Below, one piece after another: positions 9,995 to 20,280 of a DNA stretch of 64,000 bases (position 1 is the first letter of the stretch; every line of letters starts with the position of its first letter). The notes below the pieces were generated by a model that was given only the letters and a program-made list of their open reading frames with translations, ran no database searches and was not told where the DNA came from. This DNA comes from Rattus norvegicus. Lineage: Eukaryota > Chordata > Mammalia > Rodentia > Muridae. Where the stretch lies: positions 29,582,939-29,646,938 of the forward strand of contig NC_086034.1 in assembly GCF_036323735.1 (NCBI RefSeq), written 5' to 3'. Both the position numbers and the translations under genes were made by a program.

Positions 9995-11335
9995 TTGCGC
10001 TCCAGATTTTATTTCCCTCCCGGTCCACCCCCACCCTCACCCCCAACAGTTCCACATCCCATATCTCCTCCCTGCCCCACCCCCACCCCATGTCTCCACA
10101 AGGATGTCCCCACCCTATCCACCCCACAGACCTCTAAACTTCCTGGGGTCTCCAGTCTCTTGAGGGTTAAGTGCATCTTCTCTGACTGAACCCAGACCTG
10201 GGTGTCCTTTTCTGTGTATGTGTTGGGGGCCTCATCTCTGCTGGTGGATGCTGCCTGGTTGCTGATCCAGGTTGGTGTCTGAGAGATCTTGGGGGTTCGG
10301 GTTAATTGACACTGCTGGTCCTTCTACAGGGTCGCCCTCCTCCTCAGCTTCCTCCAGCTTTTCCCTAATTCAACCACAGGGGCCAGCAGCTTCTGTTCAT
10401 TGGTTGTGTGCACATATCTGCATCTGACTCTTTCAGCTGCTTGTTGGGTCTTTTGGAGGGCAGTCATGGTAGGTCCCTTTTTGTGAGTGCCCCATAGCCT
10501 CAGTAATAGTGTCAGGTCTTGGGACCTCCCCTTGAGCTGGATCCCACTTTGGACCTTCTTTTCCTCTGGCTCTTCTCCATTTCCATCCCTGCATTTCTTT
10601 CAGACAGGAAGATTTATGGATAAGAGCTTTGACTGAGGGATAGCAACCCCATCCCTCACTTGCTGCCCTGTCTTTCTGCTGGAGATGGGTTCAGTAAGGT
10701 CCCTCTCCCCACTGTAGGGCATTTCACTAGGGTCCCCTCCCCTTTGAGTCCTGAGAGTCTCTCACCTCCCAGGTCTCTGGTACATTCTAGAGGGCCCTTC
10801 CAACCTCCTTCCTCCCAAGGTCACCTGTTATTCTTTCTCCTGGCCCTCAGGTTTCAATCCTTTTCCCCCAACCCAATACCAGATCATATTCCCCTCCCCC
10901 CCATCACCCCCATCCCCATTCCATTTCCATCCCCTCTTCCTCCCTCCCTCCCTCTTTCCCTCTCTCCATGTGGTTGCTTTCTTCTCCCTCCCAAGTGGGA
11001 CTAAGGCATTCTCACTTGGACCCTTCACTTGTTGATCGTTTTGAGTTCTGTGGACTGTATCTTGGGTATTATGTACTTTGTTTGTTTGTTTATTTATTTA
11101 TTTGTTTGTTTGTTTTTGCCAATATCCACTTATTAGTGAGAACATACCATGCATGTCCTTTGGGTCTGAGTTACCTCACTCAGGATGACATTTTCTAGTT
11201 TTGTTCATTTGTCAGCAAAACTCAGGATGTCCTCGTTCTTAACAACTGAGTAATATTCCATTGTGTAAATGAAGCACATTTTCTGTACCCATTCTTCTGT
11301 CGTGGGACATCTGGGTTGTTTCAACTGACATACAA
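9995..11335 (-). mobile_element. LINE-1 3' end (rodent Lx/L1), antisense
   Basis: The left end is a T-rich tail and C-rich 3' UTR. The right end (about 11,115-11,335) matches the end of ORF2 in reverse, with CCACTTATTAGTGAGAACAT, CTGAGTTACCTCACTCAGGA and GAGTAATATTCCATTGTGTA. The insertion is 5'-truncated. Open frames inside it are short and broken, so it is not mobile. Confidence 0.92.
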
Positions 11336-11420
11336 TCTAAAGAAAATGTATCAATGGCTAATATTAACAGGGTATGTTCAACATTTTTGGTCTAAAATAT
11401 GATACAAAAATATTACTGAG

Positions 11421-11515
11421 TCAGGCCTGATGGTTGAGAGGTTGAAGCAAGAGGACTCAAAGGTTAAAGGGCAGATGGGCAACTTAGTGAGACTATGTCT
11501 CGAAGTAAAAGTAAA
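11421..11515 (+). mobile_element. B1 fragment
   Basis: GTCAGGCCTGATGGTTGAGA and a GAGACTATGTCTCGAAG tail are present. Confidence 0.65.
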
Positions 11516-11527
11516 AAGTGAAGAGAT

Positions 11528-11592
11528 ACACACACACACACATTACACACACACACACACACACATATATGTGTGTGTGTGTGTGTGTGTGT
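11528..11592. repeat. (CA)n(TA)n(TG)n palindromic microsatellite
   Basis: CA runs pass through ATATAT into TG runs, so the array can fold on itself. Confidence 0.93.
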
Positions 11593-11908
11593 AGTTTGGC
11601 AATATGCTTAAAATGCCACATGTAACACACGTAAGGTTACAGTGCCTCATGTAATTCTAGACATAATACCAGACTCTAGGAAGCAGAAGCCTGCCTGGGA
11701 TACATACAAAGATCCAAACTGGAAAAGAATGAACAAGAGAGAATATGAAAGGCAGGACAAAGAGGAAGAAGAGGGAAAAAGGAGAAGAGGGAAAAGGAGA
11801 AAAAACCGCCCACCCACAGAGACAACGTCCAAAGAAGAAACTGAGTAAGTGAGACCAGACCAACCCTGATTCTCCTGGCTGCTTTGAGAACCATTGATAG
11901 TAATCCCA
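11593..11908. other. Intergenic, purine-rich middle part
   Basis: A Lys/Arg/Glu-rich open frame at 11,642-11,848 reflects GGA/GAA composition and has no family similarity that I know. Confidence 0.5.
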
Positions 11909-12100
11909 AGACTGGAGAGATGGCTCGAGGCACTTGGTGCTCTTGCAGAAGACAGGAATCCCAGCACCCACAGGGTAGCAACCCCAGTTCCATAGGATCC
12001 AAGGTTCTCTTCTGATCTTCACAGGTCCTCCATCTACATGGTACATATACTCATAGGCAGAACCCTCATGTGCATAGAATAAAAATGAACAAATGAAAAT
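11909..12100 (+). mobile_element. B2/B3 SINE
   Basis: AGACTGGAGAGATGGCTCGA, TCCCAGCACCCACAGGGTAG and an ATAAAAATGAAC tail are present. Confidence 0.88.
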
Positions 12101-12605
12101 AAATAATCACAAGAGAAAAGATGCAGGCTGTAGAAAGGTGTGATGTCCTTAGTGTGCCCATTGGCAAGTGTACACATTTTCATGGAGCAGTGTCAGGAGA
12201 ATGTCATTCCAGGGACAGGAATTTCTGTCGTGGTGATGGTGTGCTCTGTATGCTCTCTTTTGTCCCCAGCAAGCATGCATCGTGTTTTAAACACCGGAAG
12301 CTGCAGTACGCTGACCTTATGTGTTACCCTTTCCATCCTGCAGGGTGTATGGCATTGGTCTGGTACAATGATCCAAGGCACACCTGAATCTATGGCAAAA
12401 TGTAAAGGTACCCAGTGAACAGAGAGAATACTCGGAAATACTTTGTACACTTGAAATGAGGAGTATCCAATTAGTTAAATTGCCCTCAACCCTAAACTGG
12501 CCCCATAGACTTAACGTAATCCTTTTAAAATAGTCTACAATCAAACTATCACACGGCATTGACAAGCAGTGATGCTCAAAAACACCCCACTCTCCCTCCC
12601 CCCTC
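12101..12605. other. Intergenic, no recognisable feature
   Basis: Mostly unique-looking. Overlapping open frames on both strands have no protein similarity that I recognise. Confidence 0.45.
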
Positions 12606-12610
12606 TCCCT

Positions 12611-12668
12611 ACACACACACACAGACACACACACACACACACAGACACACACACAATATATCTATATG

Positions 12669-12711
<43 letters not shown>
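12611..12711. repeat. (CA)n then (TA)n microsatellite
   Basis: CA runs are followed by about 20 TA units, ending at the edge of the LTR-like sequence. Confidence 0.95.
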
Positions 12712-12714
<3 letters not shown>

Positions 12715-13076
12715 CCCTCCTCGGGGGCCGTCAGTGTTTGATCCCCGCTGAGCCTTGATGATGCATGTGGAAGCCTTTTGTTCCTAACAAAGGAACACCC
12801 TGACCTTGCTGTTTGCCCTGGGTGATACACCCGGGCTGTAACACTCAGGTTGTAACACTGTTAAATCAGTTCCTGTTTTTTGTTCCTGAGGGTGTAAGCC
12901 TGTTTTTCCACTGTGCTTCCTGGATTTCACCACCCAGTGAACTTGGGGTATATATTCTGTGAATCTCAGTAAAAGATTCTGTATTCTCGTTACACAAATG
13001 ACCCAAGTATGTGTATTTTCTTAAACCTCACAGGCCTATGCCCGGTTCTCAGTACCGTGGCTCTGCGGGCGCCGAC
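12712..13076 (+). mobile_element. Probable ERVK-type solo LTR
   Basis: The block of about 365 bp sits between a TA array and a resumed TATATATG stretch. It has a TATA-like GGGTATATATTCTG, then AGTAAAAGATTCTGTATTCT, then about 100 bp ending GGGCGCCGACA. This is the U3-R-U5 order of a short LTR on the + strand. The left edge lacks a clear TG, perhaps eaten by the TA array, so the boundaries and family are uncertain. Confidence 0.55.
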
Positions 13077-13084
13077 ATATATAT

Positions 13085-13640
13085 GTAACATCTATATCTC
13101 ATACACACACACACACAACACATCTCACTCAATGACATGTGCATTACACATCATTTTCAGAAACACATTTCCAGCGAGAAAATAAGGGCTGGTAAGTGAA
13201 CTATCAAATGGATTTCAAGAGGGCATTATGTTCCAGAGGGAACTGAACAATTCAGAAATAGATTTGGTTTTCTCCTTTTGGCCTGAAGCATTTCTGTACA
13301 CCGGTAACTACCAGGCCAGCTCTACACAATACGGCAAGCACTTCAGTGGGGAAATCTTCCTATGTACTTATTTGGAGAGGTTTTTTTTTTCTATGTAATG
13401 ATAAAAAGGAGCAGTTTCTAAGAAAAATTATTTATTAAATGAATTTGAACAAAGCCATATATATATTCTGGCACATTTTTAAAACTCTGTGTGTGAGTGA
13501 CCTCCACATCAAGCACATACATAGTATGCATACACCCTGTGTGTGTATGTACACACACATGCAATCAAAACACTCACATACATAAAATAACATAAATCTA
13601 AAAGGAAAATATATGCGTGCATGCATGTGCATCTGGTATA
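13085..13640. other. Intergenic, unique-looking
   Basis: A short CA run lies at 13,102-13,117. Otherwise there are no features. Confidence 0.45.
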
Positions 13641-13922
13641 GCATATGTACGAGTGTTCAGAGGTGAGAAGAAGTCAATGTCAGTGTCTTCCTCAGTTTCT
13701 TCCAACCTTATTTTTTGAGACAGGGTTTCCACCTGAATCTACAGCTCTATGAGACACAAGACTAAGTAGTCAATGTTTCAGGGATCCTTCTGTCTCTGCT
13801 TCCCCAGCGTTAGGATTACGGGCACAATACTATGCTCTAATGTTCTATGTAGGCATTGGAATGGACCTCAAGTCCTCATGCTTCTACAGGTGACACGTTA
13901 CTGGCTGAGCCATCCTCCAAAT
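13641..13922 (-). mobile_element. B4-type SINE, antisense
   Basis: TTTTTGAGACAGGGTTTCCA, CCAGCGTTAGGATTACGGGC and TACTGGCTGAGCCATCCTCC are present in order. Confidence 0.78.
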
Positions 13923-14015
13923 CCTAATCAAATCTTTATATTCCTCTAAAATGTGACTAAATAGTCCACAAGGTGCAGTGAGACCTAATGAGTAATATTG
14001 ATAATCTTCTCTTAG

Positions 14016-14072
14016 CAAAAAAAAAAAAAAAAGAAAGAAAGAAAGAAAGAAAAAAAGAGATAGAGAGAGAAG
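14016..14072. repeat. A-run and (GAAA)n microsatellite
   Basis: An A-run passes into GAAA units. Confidence 0.93.
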
Positions 14073-14077
14073 AAAAA

Positions 14078-14228
14078 GCTAAACATGGTGGTATACCCTA
14101 TCATGCTCCAGGCCAAGACAAGCGCTGGCCTCTGCAAGTTCAAGTCTATCCTGGTGAACAGAGCAAGCTCCAGGTTGGCCAAGTCTACACAGTAAGACCC
14201 TGATTAGAGAAAAAAAAAAAAAAAACAC
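14078..14228 (+). mobile_element. B1 SINE
   Basis: GCTAAACATGGTGGTATACC, GCAAGTTCAAGTCTATCCTG and an A-rich tail are present. Confidence 0.8.
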
Positions 14229-15160
14229 CATGGATATGTTTGCCGTGCATTGATAACTAAAGGATAAAGTACAGTACCACAGTTAAAAAAGATGTGCAAA
14301 CTAAGTATTTTCAGTGTTCCACATTCATAGATAGACCCAGCACCTTGTTGAAGAAGGAAAATCAAACCATCAGAGAAAAACCCTTTCAGATGTAGAACAC
14401 GGCAAACCCCAAAGCCTGAGCAATGCTGACTGTGGCAAGCTCACCTCATCACTTCCATGTGTGCAGCCTTAACCACTGGCCAAGTAAAAGTCAGAATATT
14501 ATGTTTTTGTAGGAGTACACATAGGTCAGTTTACAGCATAAGCTATAATACAGATTCATATACGTGGGGAGAGGGATTCAAGAGAAGAAACCCGTTAAGA
14601 CTACACAATGCTAAATTCTCCTCCTTACAGTAGGAAACACAAGGTTTTCTCATGGACTACTGGTTTTTACTGTTGAAAATGCTGAAGTCTTTACTGTAAG
14701 GTTCTAGGATCAAGTGCAGAACCTGTGGGAAACTCCAACATTTCCCAAGAGCTCAAGAAGTCCCTACTATAGCCGCAAGCTTTTGTTCAATTCAGGGAGA
14801 AAAGCTGAAACCACAATGGCTGACTTGACTCTAACTTTTCTTTCCAATTCAAGTTAGATTAGACCACTGAGCATGCAATCCCATTGAACCAGTGACTCAT
14901 AAGCAGGTTCACAAGAAGACTGGAAAGCCAAATCTTGTTCCCCAAAGCTCTCTTCCCCAAACAGGGCAAGTGAGTTTGAAAGAGTCCGTGTGTGTTTGAG
15001 AGCAAAATAATTCAATTATGACACTTTTATAATTTGGAGAAAACATTTTTAAATTCTATTTTTTATTTTATTTATTTACTTTCATAATAAAGCCACAGTG
15101 GGCACGGCTCTGAATGAAGAGAACTAAATGTATAACACGGAAAAGACAAAGAATAGTCTG
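14229..15160. other. Intergenic, unique-looking
   Basis: About 930 bp has no repeat that I can name and no coding exon. Confidence 0.45.
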
Positions 15161-15162
15161 AG

Positions 15163-15255
15163 GGGAAGGTCTGAGGAGATGGCTCCGTCATCTGCATGGT
15201 GCTGAGGTACAAGCAGAAGACCCAAGCTTGGGCTCTAGGATCCATATTTTAATAA
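15163..15255 (+). mobile_element. B2 fragment
   Basis: GGTCTGAGGAGATGGCTCCG and CAGAAGACCCAAGCTTGGGC are present. It is truncated. Confidence 0.65.
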
Positions 15256-15477
15256 AGCCATGTGAATGTAACAGAGCACGGCCTTGTCTTGTCTGACATC
15301 AGATGGAGAGGATGCGCCTAATCCTATAGAGACTTGATGCCCTGGGGACAGGGGATGAGAGACACCCTCTCAGATGCAAAAGGGAGTGGGGAGGGGGCAC
15401 CCTCTCAGACACAAAAGGGGTGTGGAGGGGGGCAACGTCTGGAATATAAAGAAATAAATAATAATTAGTGTAGAGGG

Positions 15478-15526
15478 GGAGAGAGGGAGGAGGGTAAGGA
15501 GGGAGGGAGGGAGGGAGGGAGGGAGG

Positions 15527-15573
<47 letters not shown>
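15478..15573. repeat. (GGGA)n then (GA)n microsatellite
   Basis: About 8 GGGA units are followed by about 20 GA units. Confidence 0.95.
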
Positions 15574-15576
<3 letters not shown>

Positions 15577-15800
15577 CCTTGGGAAACAGTGACAGGAGGG
15601 TTTCTGGGGCTCCCTGTCCAGCCAGCCTATTCCTAGGTCTCAGTGAGAGGCTGTCTCCAAAGTCAAAGTGGGTGGCTCTTGAGGGATGATGTTCAGGGCT
15701 GACCTCTGGTCTCCACACACGTGTATCAGAAGAGCCACCCCCAAACCTTCGTTTCACAGAAAGGCCAAGAAACAGCATTATAATAAGAATTACAGTAGAG

Positions 15801-15910
15801 GGGGTTGGGGATTTAGCTCAGTGGTAGAGCACTTGCCTAGGAAGCTCAAGGCCCTGGGTTCGGTCCCCAGCTCTGAAAAAAAGAACCAAAAAAAAAAAAA
15901 AAAAAAAAAA
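15801..15910 (+). mobile_element. ID element with 16-bp target-site duplication
   Basis: The body begins GGGGTTGGGGATTTAGCTCA (A box) and contains GGGTTCGGTCCCCAGCTCT (B box), followed by a long A-tail. The direct repeat AAGAATTACAGTAGAG flanks it at 15785-15800 and 15911-15926 without mismatch, so the insertion is young. Confidence 0.97.
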
Positions 15911-16282
15911 AAGAATTACAGTAGAGGAAAAGGGGTCAAAAAGATCTGGTCGTTTAGATGGGAACATAAGAAAGTGTTCTTCGTAAGGAGGTGACTGAGG
16001 GACAAGAAGGATCATGCAGTACCCAGAGCGTTCTGTCCCAGCTTCCTCCCCCACCCCATACTTGTCTAGTTTACCAGCGAGCTGTGAATCTGGACAGCTT
16101 CATCTGTGTCTTGATGAGCCTGACTAAAGGCCGAGCTGTGCTGAAATATTTGGCACTGTCTTTCGGAGTGGATACAGATACACACCGGCCTTGCCAAGTG
16201 GCAGCTTCAAAAGTTTAGGCGTTTTCACTGTTCTACTGGTGACTGGGAGAGTGAAGAACTGTAATGAGGAACCAAAAGAGAG

Positions 16283-16575
16283 AGAGGAGGGAGAGGGGGA
16301 GGGGGAGGGGCAGAGAGGAGGAAGAGGGGGGCAGAGAGGAGGAAGAGGGGGAGGGGAGGGGCAGAGAGGAGGAAGAGGGGGAGGGGAGGGGGAGGGGTAG
16401 AGAGGAGGAAGAGAGGGGGGGCAGAGAGGAGGAAGAGAGGGAGGGGGAGGGGCAGAGAGGAGGAAGAGGGGGAGGGGTAGAGAGGAGGAAGGGGGGAAGG
16501 GGAGGGGTAGAGAGGAGGAAGAGGGAGAGGGGGAGGGTAGTGAGAAGAAGGAAAAGTAGGAGGGTGGGAAGGAAG
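16283..16575. repeat. Purine minisatellite, GGGGCAGAGAGGAGGAAGAG-like units
   Basis: About ten imperfect copies of a 25-35-bp unit built on GGGGCAGAGAGGAGGAAGAG and GGGGTAGAGAGGAGGAAG variants. The + strand is almost purely purine. Confidence 0.9.
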
Positions 16576-16656
16576 GAGGCTGAACAAATGAAAGCTTGAG
16601 GACACAGAAAACCAAGGGAAAGTTTCTTAATCTTTAAATTTGGGAAAAAACACATG

Positions 16657-16865
16657 GGCTGAGGCTGTAACTTAGTGGGTAGAGTGCTTGTCCAGCAGGT
16701 AGGAAGTGTGTTCCATCCCCAGCACTGCACAAACTGGACAAAGTACACACACTGTAATCCCAGTTCTGGAGAAACAGGAGTATCCAAAGCTCAAGGCCAC
16801 TCTTGGATGCATATTGAACTCAAGGTCCATCTGGGATCAATGAGATTGCATCTCTGAATAAATTA
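16657..16865 (+). mobile_element. B4 SINE
   Basis: A tRNA-like head (GCTGTAACTTAGTGGGTAGA, CATCCCCAGCACTG) is followed by a B1-like half (ACTGTAATCCCAGTTCTGGA). This is the ID-plus-B1 design of B4. Confidence 0.85.
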
Positions 16866-16975
16866 GTTTAAAAGCAAAGAGACGACAGGAGTGGCAGGTA
16901 CAGTTTAGTCGGAGAGCATTTTCTTAAGATGTGTAAGACCCTGTGATCCATACCTTGGACCACCACCAAAAGGAA

Positions 16976-16978
<3 letters not shown>

Positions 16979-17022
<44 letters not shown>

Positions 17023-17110
17023 GACAGGAAGGAGAAGAGAGGGAAGGGGAAAGGAGGGGAGAGGAAAAGAGGAAGGAAGAGTGGAGGGAAGGAGAGGAGA
17101 GGAGAAATAG
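16979..17110. repeat. (GA)n and GGGA/GGAGA purine tract
   Basis: About 20 GA units are followed by irregular purine sequence. Confidence 0.93.
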
Positions 17111-17137
17111 AAATGTGTTTTAAAATAAAGATAGGTT

Positions 17138-17278
17138 GTTGGGCAGCGGTGGTGCATGCCTGTAGTCCCAGCACTCTGGAAACAAAGACAGGCAGATCTC
17201 TGAGTTCAAGGCCAGCCCGGTGTACGGAGTGAGTTCCAGGACAGCCAAGGCTACAGAGAGAAACCCTGTCTCAAAAAA
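17138..17278 (+). mobile_element. B1 SINE
   Basis: GGGCAGCGGTGGTGCATGCC, CCAGCACTCTGGAAACAAAG and AGAGAAACCCTGTCTCAAAA are present, close to the B1 consensus. Confidence 0.96.
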
Positions 17279-17345
17279 CCACCACCACCACCACCAATAA
17301 TAATAATAATAGTAGTAGTAATAATAATAACAATGATAATAATAA
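17279..17345. repeat. (ACC)n(AAT)n microsatellite in the B1 tail
   Basis: Six ACC/CCA units are followed by about 12 AAT-type units. Confidence 0.93.
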
Positions 17346-17597
17346 ATGATAAGGCAATAAGAGGTGCTCTAAAGGCATAGAGATTTGACATTGCAGAGTA
17401 ACAAATCTATTGCTATCAGAAGCTGGAAGTATAAAACTGTGATTAAAAGCACATCCTGCCTGAAGGCAAATTGAATGGCAAACATGTAATGTTCTTACAC
17501 ACACATACATTTGCCACATAAAAACTAGGCTGCATTGACTAGAGAACTATACTATGAGCAAGCAAAAATGCTCTGTAGTCCTCTAAGGAGCCTGTAT

Positions 17598-17847
17598 GTA
17601 TGTGTGTGTGTGTGTATGTGTGTGTGTGTGTATGTATATGTTTGTGTGTATGTTTGTGTATGTGTGTATGTGTATGTTTGTGTGTATGTATATGTGTGTA
17701 TGTATATGTGTGTGTATGTGTGTATGTGTATGTTTGTGTGTATGTATATGTGTGTATGTATATGTGTGTGTTTGTGTATGTGTGTATGTATATGTATGTG
17801 TGTGTATGTTTGTGTATGTGTATGTGTGTATATTTGTGTATATGTAT
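17598..17847. repeat. (TG)/(TATG)n microsatellite, left part
   Basis: TGTGTATG and TTTGTGTATG units are present. Tandem Cys/Val/Tyr-type ORFs here are artefacts. The array is split by the solo LTR and resumes at 18,363. Confidence 0.95.
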
Positions 17848-18362
17848 TGAAAGGTAGAAGTTTTAAGGTTGCCTCCCCACCAAGACAAAAGTTTAGAGCA
17901 GAAGAAAGAAACTGGTCGGGCCCTGGAACTGCAATTACACCAGCCAGTTTGACAACTCTCTCCCAGGAACTAGCTGACCATAAAGTTAGATTAAAATCTT
18001 AAAGAACAATCTTGAGAAAGAGGAAGCTTCTCCCAGGAACTGACTGACCATAAAGTTAAACAATCTTGAGAAACAGGAAGCTCCTCCTTGTGATTTTTCA
18101 CTGGTATTCTCGACGCATTCCAATGACGCCATCCCTATCCCCTTGGATTGTGGCTTCTTCCTTTAAATACTTCTTCTCTCAGCTACTCGGGGTCGAACTC
18201 CTCTAACCCTGCCTGCGTGGGATACGAGTCTCGACCCCAGTGTACTGGTTCCTATCAATAAAGCTTGTGTTATTACAGCAAGGATGGTCTCATATGAGTT
18301 CTTAGGGGGGTCGCATCATCCCAAGACTTGAATGAGGGTCTCCCCGCTCCGGGGATCTTTCA
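17848..18362 (+). mobile_element. Gammaretrovirus-type (ERV1) solo LTR
   Basis: The element starts TGAAAG and ends CTTTCA, the inverted ends of gammaretroviral LTRs. It is flanked by GTAT at 17844-17847 and 18363-18366, the 4-bp duplication expected for that group. U3 contains two tandem copies of a segment of about 70 bp (from 17961 and 18031; key phrase TCCCAGGAACT), like retroviral enhancer repeats. A TTTAAATACTT TATA-like box lies at about 18,162, and AATAAAGC (polyadenylation signal) at about 18,258. No internal region or second LTR is present, so it arose by recombination between LTRs and encodes nothing. Confidence 0.93.
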
Positions 18363-18391
18363 GTATATATATGTGTGTGTTTGTGTATGTA

Positions 18392-18461
<70 letters not shown>

Positions 18462-18470
18462 TGTTTTTTG
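18363..18470. repeat. (TG)n(TA)n microsatellite, right part
   Basis: This is the continuation of the array split by the solo LTR; it ends in about 20 TA units. Confidence 0.95.
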
Positions 18471-18477
18471 TGTGTAT

Positions 18478-18760
18478 GAGTATGTGTGCTTGCATCTGTG
18501 TGTGCATGAAGGCTTGAGATTGATATCAGTTATCTTCCTCAATTGCTTTCCACCGTCTATGCTGAGGTAGAGTCAACTGAGGCTAAAACTCACATGACTA
18601 CTCTGCCTTTCTGCTTCCTTCGGATCCTAGTCTCTATACCCTGAGGATTTGGATCACAGCTGGGCCTCTACACCTGCCTGGTATTTACATGGTGTTCAAG
18701 GTCCAAACTCAGGTCCACATGGCAAGTGCTTACCCACTGAGTTATTTCCCCTAGCCTAGA
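18478..18760 (-). mobile_element. B4-type SINE, antisense
   Basis: TGAGGATTTGGATCACAGCT, TTTACATGGTGTTCAAGGTC and TACCCACTGAGTTATTTCCC are diverged B4 landmarks. Confidence 0.72.
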
Positions 18761-18837
18761 AAGTCATATGTTAAGATATAAGCAGAGCCATTTCTAGAAG
18801 AACCTGAGGGTTCTGAAAAATATAGGAGAAGAATATC

Positions 18838-19099
18838 TGTGACGGTTTGAATATGTTTGAGCCAGGGAGTGGCATTATTAGGAGGTGTGGCCTTGTTGGA
18901 GTAGGTGTGTCACTGTGGGTGTGAGCTTTAATACCCTGGGCCTAACTGCCTGGAAGTCAGTATTGTGCCTTCAGATGACGATGGACTGTGTCATGCTCCC
19001 GCCTTGATGATACTAGACCGAATCTCTGAATTTGCAAGCCAGCCCAGCTAAATGTTTTTTTTAATAGGAGTTCACAGCAGTAAAACCCTAACTATGACA
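18838..19099 (+). mobile_element. MaLR solo LTR (ORR1 type) with 5-bp duplication
   Basis: It begins TGTGACGGTTTGAATATG and ends AAAACCCTAACTATGACA. ATATC flanks it at 18833-18837 and 19100-19104. GGAGGTGTGGCCTTGTTGGA is typical of ORR1. At about 262 bp it is shorter than the full LTR, so it has internal losses. Confidence 0.93.
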
Positions 19100-19104
19100 A
19101 TATC

Positions 19105-20080
19105 ATATCTGAGTTTCTTATAACGCTTCCTTTTTAGACAGTATGATTGAGTTGGCTCCTGTGTGCAGCTAAGTTTGTGTGACCTGACTTATCTGACCAC
19201 GAGGGATAATTCCTCATTTGCCACCTTCCTTAAATGCTTTGTTAAAAGTCACCAGTCAGTGGGTAGAATCACTCAACACTCTGAAAACTCCAATTCTGAA
19301 TAATTATGCTGAATTGCTTGAAGAACTCAAGCGAATTAAAGTCTGGCTTATAAAATTCCTTTTGAGATCTGTAAGTTTGCACTTTAAGGCACTTCTGGGA
19401 GAAGACACAAATTCTCACAATCTCCAAGAAGGGCATTATTTGGACCAGTTTTGACAAATAGATAAAAATCATTTTAATTAACCTATCATTCATATGCAAA
19501 TAAATGCGGTTGGAGAACTCCAGGCATCCTTTAAAAGACTTCCACAGCAAAGCTAGCAGTTCCTTGGTGTGCTTTTTCCCCTCCATAAACAATTTATGTA
19601 GCAAACACTCTCTTCAGAGAAGATACAGGGGTTGGAATCTTGCCATGGTAGAATCATCAGCTCAATTATTTAGTGACAGGTCACTACAATCCTCATCATT
19701 TTATTACCCGAGTGGTAATTGTGCCATGTATTCAAAACCTTTTGGAACAAAAAGCCCAGATGACAGTTCCTTATGGTTTTCTTTTAGCTTTTCCTATGAC
19801 ATTTATTTTCAACACTAACCAGGATTCTGAAAAATATAGGTTTTGGGTTGATTTGCTGATGAATATTGATCTGCATCTTTGTCTTCATTGAGCAGTGTGC
19901 TGGGAGATAGTGCAGACAATGTAAGAATACAAAAAAATAGTTGGAAAATGATGGAAACCAATCATAGCCCACTAAGGTGAGGGGTTTAAGAGCAGGCCGC
20001 CCAGCAGTGCTCAGGCTGGATGAGCTCCTCAGGACATGTGGGACTGTGAAGAAGGTCAAAAGTCACCCCCCCCCCCACTT
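19105..20080. other. Unique, AT-rich intergenic segment
   Basis: Nearly 1 kb has no recognisable repeat. It includes an octamer-like ATGCAAAT at 19,494-19,501. Open frames here do not resemble known proteins. Confidence 0.5.
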
Positions 20081-20280
20081 ACCCCCTCAAGTCTCATGTA
20101 GTTCAGACTAACTTTCTAGATAGTTAAGGAAGACCTTGACTTTCTGATCCTCCTGCTTGGTGCTGGGTTAACAGATGTGTACCACATGACCAGTTTTATG
20201 TGGCACCAGAGATCACTGAGCCTAGGACTTCACACAGGCTGGACAAGCGTAATTCCTACTGAGCTGTATCCTGCACACCA
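20081..20280 (-). mobile_element. B4-type SINE, antisense
   Basis: GCTTGGTGCTGGGTTAACAG and a diverged ACTGAGCTGTATCC end are present. Confidence 0.6.

Noticed and set aside
9995..11335. A functional LINE-1
   Set aside because: Only the 3' end is present, in antisense, and the ORF2 remnant is short and interrupted.
15801..15910. A tRNA gene, because of the A-box and B-box like motifs
   Set aside because: The sequence is an ID element, a tRNA-derived SINE with an A-tail and target duplications. It would not fold as a complete tRNA. The same applies to the other four ID copies.
16124..16787. Open frames of up to 184 codons rich in Pro/Leu/Ser or Gly/Glu/Arg
   Set aside because: They come from the purine minisatellite at 16,283-16,575.
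17535..18002. A 155-codon Cys/Val/Tyr-rich open frame running into the solo LTR
   Set aside because: It reads TG/TATG repeats and then U3 of the LTR. It is no viral gene, and no internal retroviral region exists in the window.
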